Below, in pieces: positions 46,540 to 55,969 of a stretch of DNA of 64,000 nt. Position numbers and translations under genes: made by a program. The DNA lies in assembly GCA_030679915.1 (NCBI GenBank), contig JAUXRY010000001.1, positions 38,318-102,317 of the forward strand, written 5' to 3'. Below the pieces are notes generated by a model. That model was not told the DNA's origin and did not search any database. It worked only from the letters and a program-made list of their open reading frames with translations. This stretch comes from Thiobacillus sp. Lineage in GTDB: Bacteria > Pseudomonadota > Gammaproteobacteria > Burkholderiales > Thiobacillaceae. The first letter of the stretch is position 1. Each line of letters opens with the position of its first letter.

Positions 46540-47649
46540 TCAAAAAATGATGACCGAGCGAATGCTCTTGCCTGCGTGCATCAGGTCGAAAGCCTTGTTG
46601 ATGTCTTCCAGCGGCATGGTGTGGGTGACCAGTTTGTCGAGTTCGATCTTGCCGGCCATGTAGTTATCGACGTAGCCCGGCAACTGGCTGCGCCCCTTGA
46701 CGCCGCCGAACGCGGTGCCTTTCCAGGTTCGCCCCACCACCAGGTTGAACGGGCGGGTGCAGATTTCCTGTCCCGCCCCGGCCACCCCAATCACCGTCGA
46801 CACGCCCCAGCCCATGTGGGTACATTCGAGCGCGTCGCGCATCACGTTCACATTGCCGATGCACTCGAACGAATAGTCGACGCCACCTTGAGTCAGGTCG
46901 CGGATGTATTCCGACACCGAGCCATTGATCTCGCGCGGGTTGATGAAGTCGGTTGCGCCGAGCGCCTTCGCCATTTCGAACTTGTCGGGGTTGAGATCGA
47001 TGGCAAGGATGCGTCCGGCTTGGGCCATCACCGCACCCTGGATGCACGACAGACCGATGCCACCGAGGCCGAACACGGCGACGGTCGAGCCGGGTTCGAC
47101 CTTGGCGGTGTTCAGCACCGCGCCGATACCAGTGGTGACGCCGCAGCCGAGCAGGCAGACCTTGTCCAGCGGCGCCGCGGGGTTGATCTTGGCGAGCGCG
47201 ATTTCCGGCACCACGGTGTATTCGGAGAAGGTCGAGCAGCCCATGTAGTGGAAGATCGGCTTGCCGTTTTTCGAGAAGCGCCGCGTGCCGTCGGGCATGT
47301 AACCGGTCCACACGGTGGCGGCAATCGACTGGCACAAGTTGGTTTTGGGCGAGGCGCAGTATTCGCAATGGCCGCATTCTGGGATATAGAGCGGGATCAC
47401 GTGGTCGCCGGGTTTGAGCGTTTTCACGCCGGGCCCGCACTCCACCACGATACAGCCGCCTTCGTGGCCGAGGATGCAGGGGAAGGCGCCTTCAGGATCG
47501 TCGCCCGACAGGGTGAAGGCGTCGGTGTGGCAGACGCCGCTGGCGACGACCTGCAGCAGCACTTCGCCTTCGCGCGGACCTTCAACGTCCACTTCTTCAA
47601 TCGATAACGGTTGCTTGGCTTCCCAAGCGACGGCGGCACGGGCTTTCAT
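46540..47649 (-). CDS. frmA: S-(hydroxymethyl)glutathione dehydrogenase / class III alcohol dehydrogenase
   Basis: This zinc, NAD-dependent enzyme oxidises the formaldehyde-glutathione adduct. The 369 residues are of class III length. The catalytic zinc site is [11 protein letters not shown] near 40 and [12 protein letters not shown] near 66; the structural zinc cysteines are [15 protein letters not shown]. The NAD motif is GLGGIGLSC near 195. The ATG is at 47647-47649. Confidence 0.97.
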   Translation of the reverse strand: MKARAAVAWEAKQPLSIEEVDVEGPREGEVLLQVVASGVCHTDAFTLSGDDPEGAFPCILGHEGGCIVVECGPGVKTLKPGDHVIPLYIPECGHCEYCASPKTNLCQSIAATVWTGYMPDGTRRFSKNGKPIFHYMGCSTFSEYTVVPEIALAKINPAAPLDKVCLLGCGVTTGIGAVLNTAKVEPGSTVAVFGLGGIGLSCIQGAVMAQAGRILAIDLNPDKFEMAKALGATDFINPREINGSVSEYIRDLTQGGVDYSFECIGNVNVMRDALECTHMGWGVSTVIGVAGAGQEICTRPFNLVVGRTWKGTAFGGVKGRSQLPGYVDNYMAGKIELDKLVTHTMPLEDINKAFDLMHAGKSIRSVIIF

Positions 47650-47760
47650 ATTAAAGCTCCTTGGCGGGGGTTAAGGTGAATCATGGTTTTCAGCGGGGCG
47701 ATGATGATGCCGTATTTCCGGGGCACCAACAACGCATGCAGGGTAGGGGGATCGTCCGGC

Positions 47761-48840
47761 TCAGCCGGTTTGCTGCAGCAGTTTTTGAAAGGCCGCTTCA
47801 AACGATTTGACGCCGTCGCCCTGCAGTGTCTCGCCGATGACATCCATGTCAACACCGCGCTGTGCCAGTTCGGCCAGCTGGGCTTTTGCCTCAGCCATCC
47901 CTTCCTCCACATGGAGACCCGGCTTGCCGTGATCTCGCAATGCGGCCAGTGTCTTGTCGGGCAGAGTGTTAATGGTTTCGCGGCCAATCAATGGTTCAAC
48001 ATAGAGCAGGTCATGATAATCCGGGTTCTTGACACCGGTGCTCGCCCACAAAAGATACTGCGGCGTTGCGCCTTGTTTTGACAGTTCGGTAAAAGTGTCG
48101 CCGTGAAACAGGTTCAGATAGCTTTGATACGCAAGTTTTGCCATCGCCACTGCGGCCTTGCCTCGTAGTGACAAGGCTTCCTGGGTGCCGATTTCGGTGA
48201 GCTGCGTGTCGACCAGCGTATCCACGCGCGACAGAAACAGGCTGGCCACCGCCTTGCTGTGGCGCACCTCGGCGCCGGCGCGTACCCGCGCGGTGAGTCC
48301 GCGGATATACGCGTTGAATACCGCTTCGGTCTGCGCCACCGAAAACAGCAAGGTGACGTTGACGTTGATGCCGAGCGTCGTCAAGGTTTCAAACGCGCTG
48401 ACGCCCTCGGGTGTACCCGGCACCTTGATCAAGACGTTCTGGCGGCTGACTGCAATCGACAGTCGCTTGGCTTCTTCCACCGTACGCGATTTGTCATAGG
48501 CCCAACGCGGCGCAACTTCCAGACTGACATAGCCATCGTTGCCACCGCTGGCCTCAAATGTGGGCAGCAGCAGGTCGCACGCGGCCTGGATGTCGGGAAT
48601 GACCAGTGCTTCGTAACGGCGTTCAGCGTCCGGCTCGCTGGTTTTCAGCTTGGCCAGATCATCGGCGTAATAGGGACTGGTGGCGAGTGCACTCTGGAAA
48701 ATGGAGGGGTTCGACGTCACACCGGATACGCCATCTTCAGCGATGAGTTGGGCCAGTGTTCCGTCCTGGAGCAGGCTGCGCGAGAGGTTGTCCAGCCAGA
48801 GACTTTGGCCGAGCGTGTTGACGAGTTTCGTGGTGTTCAT
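47761..48840 (-). CDS. tal: Transaldolase
   Basis: Transaldolase moves a dihydroxyacetone unit between sugar phosphates in the pentose phosphate pathway, and in Calvin-cycle bacteria it helps sugar rearrangement. The 359-residue protein is of the longer Tal type, with NTLGQSLWLDNLSR at the start. The Schiff-base Lys is in LIKVPGTPEGVSAFETL (about residue 135). ASTGVKNPDYHDLLYVEPLIG is near 265. The 47650-47760 gap contains no gene I can support. Confidence 0.95.
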   Translation of the reverse strand: MNTTKLVNTLGQSLWLDNLSRSLLQDGTLAQLIAEDGVSGVTSNPSIFQSALATSPYYADDLAKLKTSEPDAERRYEALVIPDIQAACDLLLPTFEASGGNDGYVSLEVAPRWAYDKSRTVEEAKRLSIAVSRQNVLIKVPGTPEGVSAFETLTTLGINVNVTLLFSVAQTEAVFNAYIRGLTARVRAGAEVRHSKAVASLFLSRVDTLVDTQLTEIGTQEALSLRGKAAVAMAKLAYQSYLNLFHGDTFTELSKQGATPQYLLWASTGVKNPDYHDLLYVEPLIGRETINTLPDKTLAALRDHGKPGLHVEEGMAEAKAQLAELAQRGVDMDVIGETLQGDGVKSFEAAFQKLLQQTG

Positions 48841-48995
48841 GGGAGGCCCTCATGGATGGGAGAAGTTCTGATTCGTTACTTAGCGTAGAACATCATCATG
48901 ACAGCAAGTTCAGCGCCGGGGTGGCGACGGCGCCCAAGGCCACGCCTGTGCTAGACTTCGGCGCATAATTTTGGCTCTTTTTTTGGATAATTTCC

Positions 48996-50096
48996 ATGTC
49001 TGGTAGCTCACTCGGCAAACTGTTTTGTGTCACGGTATTCGGCGAATCGCACGGGCCCGCCATCGGCTGCGTGGTCGACGGCTGCCCGCCCGGGATGGCG
49101 CTGGCCGAGGCTGACATCCAGCATGATCTCGACCGGCGCAAGCCCGGCACGTCGCGCCACGTGACCCAGCGTCGCGAATCCGACACGGTGGAAATCCTCT
49201 CCGGTACCTATGAAGGCAAAACCACCGGTACACCCATCGGGCTGCTGATCCGCAACGAGGACCAGCGCAGCAAGGACTACGGCAATATCAGCGAGACCTT
49301 TCGTCCCGGCCACGCCGACTACACCTACACGCAAAAATTTGGTGCGCGCGATCCGCGCGGCGGCGGGCGTTCGTCGGCCCGCCTGACAGCGCCCATCGTT
49401 GGCGCGGGCGCCATCGCCAAGAAATGGCTGGGCGAGCATTACGGCATCGTGGTGCGTGGCTACATGAGCGCGCTCGGCCCGATCAATATCCCCTTTCAGT
49501 CGTGGGATGAGATCAACAACAACGCCTTCTTTGCACCCAACGCCGCCATCGTCCCCGAACTCGAGGAATATATGGACGCGCTGCGCAAGTCGGGCGACTC
49601 GGTGGGGGCGAAGGTGAGTGTGGTGGCAGAAAACGTGCCGCCGGGTTGGGGCGAGCCGTTGTACGACAAGCTCGACGCCGACCTGGCGCATGCACTGATG
49701 GGACTGAACGCTGTCAAGGGTGTGGAGATCGGCGACGGCATGGACGTCGCCCGCCAAAAAGGCACCGAGCACCGCGATGAAATCACCCCAGAAGGATTTT
49801 TGAGTAATCACGCGGGTGGCATTCTCGGCGGCATCTCCAGCGGTCAGGCCATCGTCGCGCACATTGCGATCAAACCCACCTCGTCAATTCGCTTGCCCGG
49901 CCGCTCGATCGACCTGAACGGTCAGCCGATCGAGGTCGTCACCCACGGTCGTCACGACCCCTGCGTCGGCATCCGTGCCACCCCGATTGCCGAAGCTTTG
50001 ATGGCCATCGTGCTGATGGATCATGCACTGCGGTATCGCGCTCAGTGTGGTGACGTCGCGAGCGGCGTGCCGGTGGTACCCGGCAAGGCAGGCTGA
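48996..50096 (+). CDS. aroC: Chorismate synthase
   Basis: AroC makes chorismate from EPSP with reduced FMN. The 366-residue protein has the three signatures: [18 protein letters not shown] (about 13-30), [27 protein letters not shown] (about 104-131) and [16 protein letters not shown] near 325. It diverges from transaldolase with a 155-base gap, and phospholipase-type gene 50140 follows. Confidence 0.97.
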   Translation: MSGSSLGKLFCVTVFGESHGPAIGCVVDGCPPGMALAEADIQHDLDRRKPGTSRHVTQRRESDTVEILSGTYEGKTTGTPIGLLIRNEDQRSKDYGNISETFRPGHADYTYTQKFGARDPRGGGRSSARLTAPIVGAGAIAKKWLGEHYGIVVRGYMSALGPINIPFQSWDEINNNAFFAPNAAIVPELEEYMDALRKSGDSVGAKVSVVAENVPPGWGEPLYDKLDADLAHALMGLNAVKGVEIGDGMDVARQKGTEHRDEITPEGFLSNHAGGILGGISSGQAIVAHIAIKPTSSIRLPGRSIDLNGQPIEVVTHGRHDPCVGIRATPIAEALMAIVLMDHALRYRAQCGDVASGVPVVPGKAG

Positions 50097-50139
50097 CGCC
50101 ACCCGGTTCATTCCGAATGACTTGCAGGCGAGGTTCAAC

Positions 50140-51639
50140 ATGATCATATGTCTGTTCAAACGTTTGATTGCCATCGTCCTGCTGATGAGTTCCGGGTTAC
50201 CGACGTGGGCTGCGGACACACCTTCGTCGATGGCAATAGTCGACCGCGAGATCGCTGCCCACCCGCAGCTGACCGGTGTCTATGTGCTGGATACCGGCGA
50301 AGCCGCATTGCGTGCCCGCGCCTGGCTGGCCGATCACGCCCAGCACACCCTCACCGTTCAGTATTTCATCTGGAGCACCGACAACATCGGCATCCTCGCG
50401 ACCGAGGCGTTGTTGCGGGCGGCGGATCGCGGCGTCAAAGTACGCGTCATCGTTGATGATTTGCTGATCGACGCGCCCGACAAGTCGCTGCTTGCGCTCG
50501 ACAAGCATCCCAACATTGAGATTCGCATTTACAACCCCAAGCATCATGTGGGCACGCCGTTCTACAAACGCGCACTCAACGTGGTGACGGATTTTCGCGG
50601 GGTGAACCAGCGCATGCACGACAAGACCTTTGTCGTCGATGGCAAGGTGGCGATCACCGGTGGCCGCAACATGGCGGACGAATATTTCGATTACGACCAG
50701 GGCTACAACTTTCGTGATCGTGACGCGCTGCTGCTGGGCGAGGCGGTGAAAACCATGCAGACCAGTTTCGACGCCTTCTGGAACCACAGCCTCGCCGTGC
50801 CGGTGGCCACGCTCTACGACGGTTGGGGCCTGATGCAGAAGAACGTCAAGGTCGGCGCTGCCGAAGTGCAGCAGGTATACAGCCAGTTGCACGCGCATGC
50901 CCGTGCCCCGGAAAACTTTGCACCCGAGGTGCGTGCCGCCATCAACGCCACGCCGGATTCTTTCGACCGGTTGGCGCGTGAAATCGTGTGGGGACGGGTC
51001 GATTTCATTCACGACACGCCCGGCAAGAACGGCAATCGCTGGCTATTGGGCGGCGGTGGTCAATCATCGGCTGCGCTGGCCCGGTTGGTGAGCGATGCAC
51101 GCGAGTCCATCGTGATCCAGTCGCCGTATCTTGTGATGTCGGGCAAGGCGCTGGCGCTGTTCAAAGCGGCCGTGGCGCGTGGGGTCAAGGTGCGCATCAT
51201 CACCAACTCATTGGCCTCCACCGATAACATCCAGGCGTTTTCCGGCTACCGCAACCAGCGCAAAAAGCTGCTCAAAATGGGCCTGCAGATTCACGAATAT
51301 AAACCCGATCCGGCCAACCGGCAGGCGCTGATGTCGCGTGTGAATCCCCCTGAAACGCCACCGCTGTTTGCGCTGCATGCCAAGAGCATGGTGGTGGACG
51401 GCAAGATTGCCTACATCGGTACGTTCAATTTCGATCCGCGTTCAGAAAATCTCAACACCGAGGTGGGCGTAGTCATGCATCACCCGGCGTTGGCAAGGCA
51501 GGTGCAAACCCTGATCGAAACCGACATGCGCCCTGAGAACAGCTGGAATGCGGCCGACGCCCCCGACCAGTACGTGCCGCTGACCAAGCGCGGTTATGTG
51601 CGGCTGTGGCAGCTGCTGCCGCTCAAGCCGTTGCTATAA
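50140..51639 (+). CDS. Phospholipase D-family protein (cardiolipin-synthase-like)
   Basis: The 499-residue protein has a signal-like N-terminus (about residues 1-25). Two HKD motifs are present: MHDKTFVVDGKVAITGGRN (about 165) and LHAKSMVVDGKIAYIGTFN (about 415). This two-HKD layout is shared by cardiolipin synthases (ClsC type) and phosphatidyl transferases. The ATG at 50140 was preferred over a frame reaching 50023, which overlaps aroC. Cardiolipin synthesis is probable but not proved. Confidence 0.88.
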   Translation: MIICLFKRLIAIVLLMSSGLPTWAADTPSSMAIVDREIAAHPQLTGVYVLDTGEAALRARAWLADHAQHTLTVQYFIWSTDNIGILATEALLRAADRGVKVRVIVDDLLIDAPDKSLLALDKHPNIEIRIYNPKHHVGTPFYKRALNVVTDFRGVNQRMHDKTFVVDGKVAITGGRNMADEYFDYDQGYNFRDRDALLLGEAVKTMQTSFDAFWNHSLAVPVATLYDGWGLMQKNVKVGAAEVQQVYSQLHAHARAPENFAPEVRAAINATPDSFDRLAREIVWGRVDFIHDTPGKNGNRWLLGGGGQSSAALARLVSDARESIVIQSPYLVMSGKALALFKAAVARGVKVRIITNSLASTDNIQAFSGYRNQRKKLLKMGLQIHEYKPDPANRQALMSRVNPPETPPLFALHAKSMVVDGKIAYIGTFNFDPRSENLNTEVGVVMHHPALARQVQTLIETDMRPENSWNAADAPDQYVPLTKRGYVRLWQLLPLKPLL

Positions 51640-51731
51640 CCTGGCCTGTCCGGGTTGGTGCGTGCTGAGTCAGCGGCCTACACTGAGACGCACTCTCCCT
51701 TATTCAATCTGAGCCTAAACAGGAAATCCCC

Positions 51732-53456
51732 ATGCGCCTGCCCATCAGTCTGAAAATCTTCAGCATCACCACGGCGCTGCTCGCGTTGATGGTCATCGTC
51801 ACCTGGGTTTCGGTGCTCAATTTCCGTCAGCTCAACAACCAGGTGAGGGCGCTGTCCGACTACTACCTGCCATTGCAGCAGCAGGTGGCCAGCGTGGAAA
51901 TCCTGATTCGCCAGCAGATCGTCCACATGGAACGGGTGCTGGCGGGCATGGAGGTGGCGCGCCCGGATGCGGAATATCTTGCCAAGGAATCGAATGGTTT
52001 CGACATGCGCGGCGTCAACGCCGACCAGATTGTCGACTCTTCGCTGCGCATGCTGGCTGAGGCCGAAGCGGAGAAGGATTTCGAACTCGACCGTGTCACG
52101 CTCGCGGTATTGGGCAAGCAGCTGCCTGCGATCCAGACCGCGCGTCAGCACTTTCATATGACGTTTCGCCTGTTCCAGATCGAGGCGCAGGAAGGTACTC
52201 CACGCTCGGAGAAAATCGTGCGCGAAGCCCTGCTGCGCGAAAAGGACACCGTCGATATCGAAATCGGCAAGACCATCGACCTGCTCAACAAACTGACCCA
52301 GGACACCGCCACCCAGGCCAAGGCCGAGGAGGAACGCGCCACCACGCTCAACTGGATCATCACCGCGATTGCCACCATCCTCGGATTGATCTTCGCCGGG
52401 TTCGTCACCCGTTCGCTGGTTGAGCCGGTCAAGCGCTTGCTAGGTGGCACACGCGCGGTGGAAGCCGGCGATCTGGACGTTGAAATTCTGATCCAGACCC
52501 ACGATGAGCTCGCCACGTTGGCGCATTCCTTCAACCACATGGTGGTCGGGCTGCGCGAGAAGGAACACATCCGCTCCACCTTTGGCCAATACGTCGATCC
52601 GCGCGTGGTGCGCACCCTGCTGGAAAACCGCATGCCGGCCGACGGCGGCGAACGCCAGGTGATGTCGGTGTTTTTTTCCGATTTGGAAGGCTTTACCCGG
52701 CTGTGCGAAGGCCTCACGCCGGATGCTGCTGTGCGTTTTCTCAACCGCTATTTCTCGCTGATGTCTGAAGTGGTGCGCAGCCAGCAAGGCATCGTCGACA
52801 AATACATTGGCGATTCGGTGATGGCCTTCTGGGGCCCGCCCTTCAGTGATCCCGCTGACCACGCTCGGCTTTGCTGCGTCGCCGCGCTGGAACAAATGTC
52901 GCGCATGGAAACCTTCCGCGCTGCGCTACCCGAGTTGTTCGGTGTCCGCCACGCCCTGCCCGAAGTGAATGTGCGCATGGGCATCGCCAGCGGTGACGTC
53001 ACCGTGGGCAGCATCGGCTCCGAAACGACACGCGGCTATACCGTCATCGGCGACACAGTGAACCTCGCCTCAAGGCTGGAACAGGCCAACAAGTTCTATG
53101 GCACCCGCATCCTCGTCAGCGAAGCTACGCGCAACATGGCAGGCGACACGCTGGCCTTCCGCGAAATCGACAGCCTGCGTGTCTCCGGCAGACTGGAACC
53201 AGAGCGCGTGTTCGAGTTGATGGATTATTCAGACACCCAGACCGAAGCGGCCCGGCACTTGGCAAAGTCTTATGAAACCGCGTTGGCCTGCTACCGCAAG
53301 CAGGACTGGGATGGCGCCGAGGCTGCGTTCCGTGCGTGTTTGGAGGTTGTCCCCGCAGATCGCCCCAGCCAGGTCATGCTGGATCGGATTACGGCGTTCA
53401 GAGCGACGCCGCCGGATGCGGAGTGGGATGGGGTTTGGGTGGCGTTGAGTAAGTAA
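51732..53456 (+). CDS. Membrane-bound class III adenylate cyclase with HAMP domain
   Basis: The 574-residue protein has an N-terminal helix (about 8-30), a periplasmic sensor region (about 31-190) and a second helix (about 200-220). A HAMP domain follows (about 222-275, LVEPVKRLLGGTRAVEAGDLD). The class III catalytic domain (about 300-480) has metal-binding Asp in FFSDLEGFT and GDSVMAFWG, Lys in DKYIGD and Asp in YTVIGDTVNLASRLE, which fit ATP specificity. The C-terminus is an extra tail with tetratricopeptide-like helices (about 490-560). The sensed signal is unknown. Confidence 0.93.
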   Translation: MRLPISLKIFSITTALLALMVIVTWVSVLNFRQLNNQVRALSDYYLPLQQQVASVEILIRQQIVHMERVLAGMEVARPDAEYLAKESNGFDMRGVNADQIVDSSLRMLAEAEAEKDFELDRVTLAVLGKQLPAIQTARQHFHMTFRLFQIEAQEGTPRSEKIVREALLREKDTVDIEIGKTIDLLNKLTQDTATQAKAEEERATTLNWIITAIATILGLIFAGFVTRSLVEPVKRLLGGTRAVEAGDLDVEILIQTHDELATLAHSFNHMVVGLREKEHIRSTFGQYVDPRVVRTLLENRMPADGGERQVMSVFFSDLEGFTRLCEGLTPDAAVRFLNRYFSLMSEVVRSQQGIVDKYIGDSVMAFWGPPFSDPADHARLCCVAALEQMSRMETFRAALPELFGVRHALPEVNVRMGIASGDVTVGSIGSETTRGYTVIGDTVNLASRLEQANKFYGTRILVSEATRNMAGDTLAFREIDSLRVSGRLEPERVFELMDYSDTQTEAARHLAKSYETALACYRKQDWDGAEAAFRACLEVVPADRPSQVMLDRITAFRATPPDAEWDGVWVALSK

Positions 53457-53502
53457 TGAGGGAGGTCTGCGTTGTCAAACGTTTGATCTGGGTCTCGTTT
53501 GC

Positions 53503-54096
53503 TCAGTCAAGTTTGCGCGGGGATCCGTCTTCAAGTTGTTTTCTCCAGTAAGCGTCAGCTTCCTGGCAGGCTGCGAACATGGCGAGCATCGTCATTTTCC
53601 ACCATGCTGCAGCGTCTGCAAATGACTGTAGATCCTCGTTAGACAAGTCTAATGATTCGGCCGTCTTCGGATGTGTTACTCGGTCTCTGACTTTGACGGC
53701 CCTTCGCATTGCAGACCAACCTGGGTGCTGTGTATCAGGATCAAAGGTAGCCACGTGATTCTTGATATAGCACCGGATCGAGAACAATAGGCTATCTGGA
53801 AATTTCAAAAACTGCTGTATTGCTTTCGGATGACCTTTCTCGTCAATTGAGTAGCGCTCCTCACGTAGCAGTGCTACTTCAGCTTCGGTTAGGAATTCCG
53901 TACCGTGAAGTGATGCGAGTGTCACTTGTCGAAGCGAATATGACAGGCCTTCAATAAGTGCAAAATGTGCCCGGACAAGCGCCCTTTGCGCATACGGCGT
54001 TTTCTCAAATTGGCCATAGGAGGTAGCCGCGTCAACGTCGCGGTTCAGGATGTCCCACACCGCCTGAAGTTGTGCGACTGCAGTTCTTCTGTTCAT
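53503..54096 (-). CDS. HEPN-like protein next to a toxin-antitoxin pair
   Basis: The 197-residue protein is not a family I can name with certainty. It is mainly helical, and it contains an RxxxxH motif (Arg137-His142 in RDRVTHPK), the pattern of catalytic HEPN nucleases. Its start is 38 bases after the antitoxin stop, and all three genes run the same way, so they may form one unit. It could also be an unrelated abortive-infection or ribonuclease-fold protein. The flanking genes to the right have lower G+C than the window as a whole, suggesting acquisition. Confidence 0.6.
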   Translation of the reverse strand: MNRRTAVAQLQAVWDILNRDVDAATSYGQFEKTPYAQRALVRAHFALIEGLSYSLRQVTLASLHGTEFLTEAEVALLREERYSIDEKGHPKAIQQFLKFPDSLLFSIRCYIKNHVATFDPDTQHPGWSAMRRAVKVRDRVTHPKTAESLDLSNEDLQSFADAAAWWKMTMLAMFAACQEADAYWRKQLEDGSPRKLD

Positions 54097-54134
54097 AGGA
54101 GTCTAACCAACTTAGAAGGCGGTATGTGTCTTCC

Positions 54135-54455
54135 TCAAGCCGCTTCCGCGTGCAGTCTTACACCCAGTGCACGCGCAACCTTGAGCACGGTCGCAAAGCT
54201 CGGATTGCCATTCTCGCTAAGCGCCTTGTAAAGACTTTCGCGGCTGAGCCCGGCGTCTCGTGCAACCTGCGACATGCCCTTTGCGCGTGCAATATCGCCC
54301 AGCGCACGCGCAATGCCTGAGATATCGTCGGGCGCCTCGACAAGCCAGGTGTCCAGATAGGCTGCCATTTCTTCTGGTGTGCGGAGTTGCTCGGCCACGT
54401 CGTAGGGGACGGTCTTGGTTTTAACACCTGCTGTTTTGGTGGAAGCCTTGGTCAT
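54135..54455 (-). CDS. HigA-like antitoxin (helix-turn-helix, addiction module antidote)
   Basis: The 106-residue protein has a Lys/Thr-rich start, a short helical stretch (about residues 15-50), and a C-terminal XRE-type helix-turn-helix (about 55-100, with MSQVARDAGLSRESLYKALS). The sequence matches the "probable addiction module antidote" family (TIGR02684). It starts five bases after the toxin stop, so they are coupled. It probably binds its own promoter. Confidence 0.9.
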   Translation of the reverse strand: MTKASTKTAGVKTKTVPYDVAEQLRTPEEMAAYLDTWLVEAPDDISGIARALGDIARAKGMSQVARDAGLSRESLYKALSENGNPSFATVLKVARALGVRLHAEAA

Positions 54456-54460
54456 GATGT

Positions 54461-54754
54461 TTACTCCTGCAAATTCGTGGCTAACGTAATGGCTGCCTTG
54501 ATGTCCTGTTGCTGCGTCGATTTGTCGCCGCCAGCAAGCAGGACGATTAATTCTCCGTTTCGCTCCGTGTAGTACACCCGATAACCTGGACCAACGTCGA
54601 TTTTCAATTCTGATATGTCATGTGTGAGATTGCGATGCTGTCCCGGGTTGCCATGAATCAGTCGATCAACCCTCACCTGGATGCGGGCGCGAATGACACT
54701 ATCCTTGAGGGCATTGATCCAGCCTAGATAAACCTCAGTCAGCTGTACGCGCAT
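54461..54754 (-). CDS. RelE/HigB-like toxin of a type II module
   Basis: The 97-residue product from ATG 54752-54754 fits the "addiction module killer" family (TIGR02683), with VYLGWINALKDSVIRARIQVRVDRL, GNPGQHRNL and a C-terminal PGYRVYYTERNGELIVLLAGGDKSTQQ. RelE-family proteins cleave mRNA at the ribosome. The toxin gene precedes the antitoxin, the HigBA order. A longer frame (start 54781) overlaps the predicted promoter. Confidence 0.9.
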   Translation of the reverse strand: MRVQLTEVYLGWINALKDSVIRARIQVRVDRLIHGNPGQHRNLTHDISELKIDVGPGYRVYYTERNGELIVLLAGGDKSTQQQDIKAAITLATNLQE

Positions 54755-54760
54755 GTTTGA

Positions 54761-54788
54761 AGTGTATCCTATGGAATACATCCGTCAA
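54761..54788 (-). promoter_or_regulatory. Candidate promoter of the toxin-antitoxin operon
   Basis: On the minus strand TTGACG (54783-54788) and TACACT (54761-54766) are separated by 16 bases. An imperfect palindrome (GTATTCC-ATA-GGATAC) covers the spacer and -10 element. A repressor bound there would block RNA polymerase. The predicted start is close to the toxin ATG, so the message may be nearly leaderless. Confidence 0.45.
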
Positions 54789-54834
54789 GCATGTTGAATC
54801 TGCTTGACGGAAAGGCTAATGAGGCCAAGTTGGG

Positions 54835-55533
54835 TTAAGCAGTGGCTATTGTTTCTAAAATGAAACTCCCAATTACGCGCGCGGCCTCATCAGGTACGGT
54901 TTGCAAGAGGCAATGCGGTGCGTCAATAGATATCAGTTTCATGTGTGGGCAATGTTTCAACACTAGTGAACTAGCTGATTTCGGGACGATTTTGTCTTGG
55001 GTTCCAAGCAAGTACAGAACGGGAGATTGGATCATAGCCAGCTTGGCTTCGACGTTTACGGTAAGCACAGCTAATAACCGGGCACGAAGCGTTGACGTAT
55101 TGACGGGCATCAGGGCTTGTTGAATGGTGCGGCGTAGAGGCGAAGTATCAAAGCGTCCTAGAAGGAAGTGTCCGATGACACTCGAAGGAACGAACTGGAT
55201 CGGTAGCTTGCCTGCCAGAAGTTTGAAAGCTGAATAGATTGGCCGGGGATTCTTGATGAATGTGCAACAGAGTATGAGGCCCTTCACTCTGGCTCCGTAG
55301 GACGCGGCAAGCGAGACTGCGATGGGCCCGGAGAAGGATTCTCCTAACAGTATGAGTGGACCCTCGTCAGGGATCGCGCTGCGAGCGACGGATTCAAGTT
55401 GCGAATACGTGAGTGGTTCATTAGGCGGGTAGCTGATCACCTGTATTTTGAAAGCGCCATTCAGCGCAGCAATGAACGGTTCGAAAAGCTTGCCCGAACC
55501 ATCCATGCCCGGAAGCAACACCAGCGTAGTCAT
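54835..55533 (-). CDS. Alpha/beta hydrolase
   Basis: The 232-residue protein has the alpha/beta-hydrolase core with oxyanion loop LLPGMDGSG (about 6-14), nucleophile motif GESFSG (about 69-74), acidic residue in GTQDKIVPK (about 180) and His in APHCLLQ (about 205). The substrate is unknown. It lies 80 bases upstream of the toxin gene on the same strand. Its G+C is lower than its neighbours, a possible sign of transfer. Confidence 0.85.
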   Translation of the reverse strand: MTTLVLLPGMDGSGKLFEPFIAALNGAFKIQVISYPPNEPLTYSQLESVARSAIPDEGPLILLGESFSGPIAVSLAASYGARVKGLILCCTFIKNPRPIYSAFKLLAGKLPIQFVPSSVIGHFLLGRFDTSPLRRTIQQALMPVNTSTLRARLLAVLTVNVEAKLAMIQSPVLYLLGTQDKIVPKSASSLVLKHCPHMKLISIDAPHCLLQTVPDEAARVIGSFILETIATA

Positions 55534-55568
55534 GACTTATAGGGGTGTTGGCTGGCTTTCATGGTTAA

Positions 55569-55880
55569 TCACTCGATAAACCCATCATCCCCATGACACG
55601 TACACCCCGGATGTGTACTCGGCTTGCTGTCGCAGCACACGATCTTGCCGGCGCGGCAGCCGCAGATGCCTTTCTGATCCTTGCAGCATTCGGTTGACGT
55701 CACCTGGGCGAGTTTTGCGCCTTTTGCGCTAGGTGGGCAGGCCGTCAGCGGCGAGGCGTTTTGTTGCACCACGGCAGCGGGGCTGGCGGGCGCGCTGGTG
55801 TCGGCTGCAGCAGGCAGCAAGAAGAACGACTGGGCAAACGCCAGCAGGGCAAACAGGACAATCGGTAAACGGATATTCAT
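55569..55880 (-). CDS. Small secreted Cys-rich protein
   Basis: A 103-residue protein with a signal peptide (about residues 1-26, ending AAA) and a Cys-rich mature part: TACPPSAKG, ECCKDQKGICGCRAGKIVCCDS and HPGCTCHGDD. Nine Cys and a CTCHGDD end could bind metal or form disulfides. The CxCH (CTCH) is not a standard haem motif. I do not recognise a family. Its own ribosome-binding site (AAGGAG) is upstream. Confidence 0.75.
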   Translation of the reverse strand: MNIRLPIVLFALLAFAQSFFLLPAAADTSAPASPAAVVQQNASPLTACPPSAKGAKLAQVTSTECCKDQKGICGCRAGKIVCCDSKPSTHPGCTCHGDDGFIE

Positions 55881-55969
55881 GACGGGCTCCTTGGGGCAGT
55901 GCGGCTAGGTCCACTATATCTGATCGTGGCCCGTTGTTTGATGGGTGGGGGCGGGATGCGTTCCGTTGT

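Noticed and set aside
46387..47607. Long open frame (406 codons) on the plus strand over frmA
   Set aside because: It mirrors a high-G+C coding gene with strong motifs on the other strand and has no family signature itself.
55569..55880. Haem-binding cytochrome because of the CTCH end
   Set aside because: CxCH lacks one residue compared with CxxCH, and the rest of the protein has no cytochrome features.
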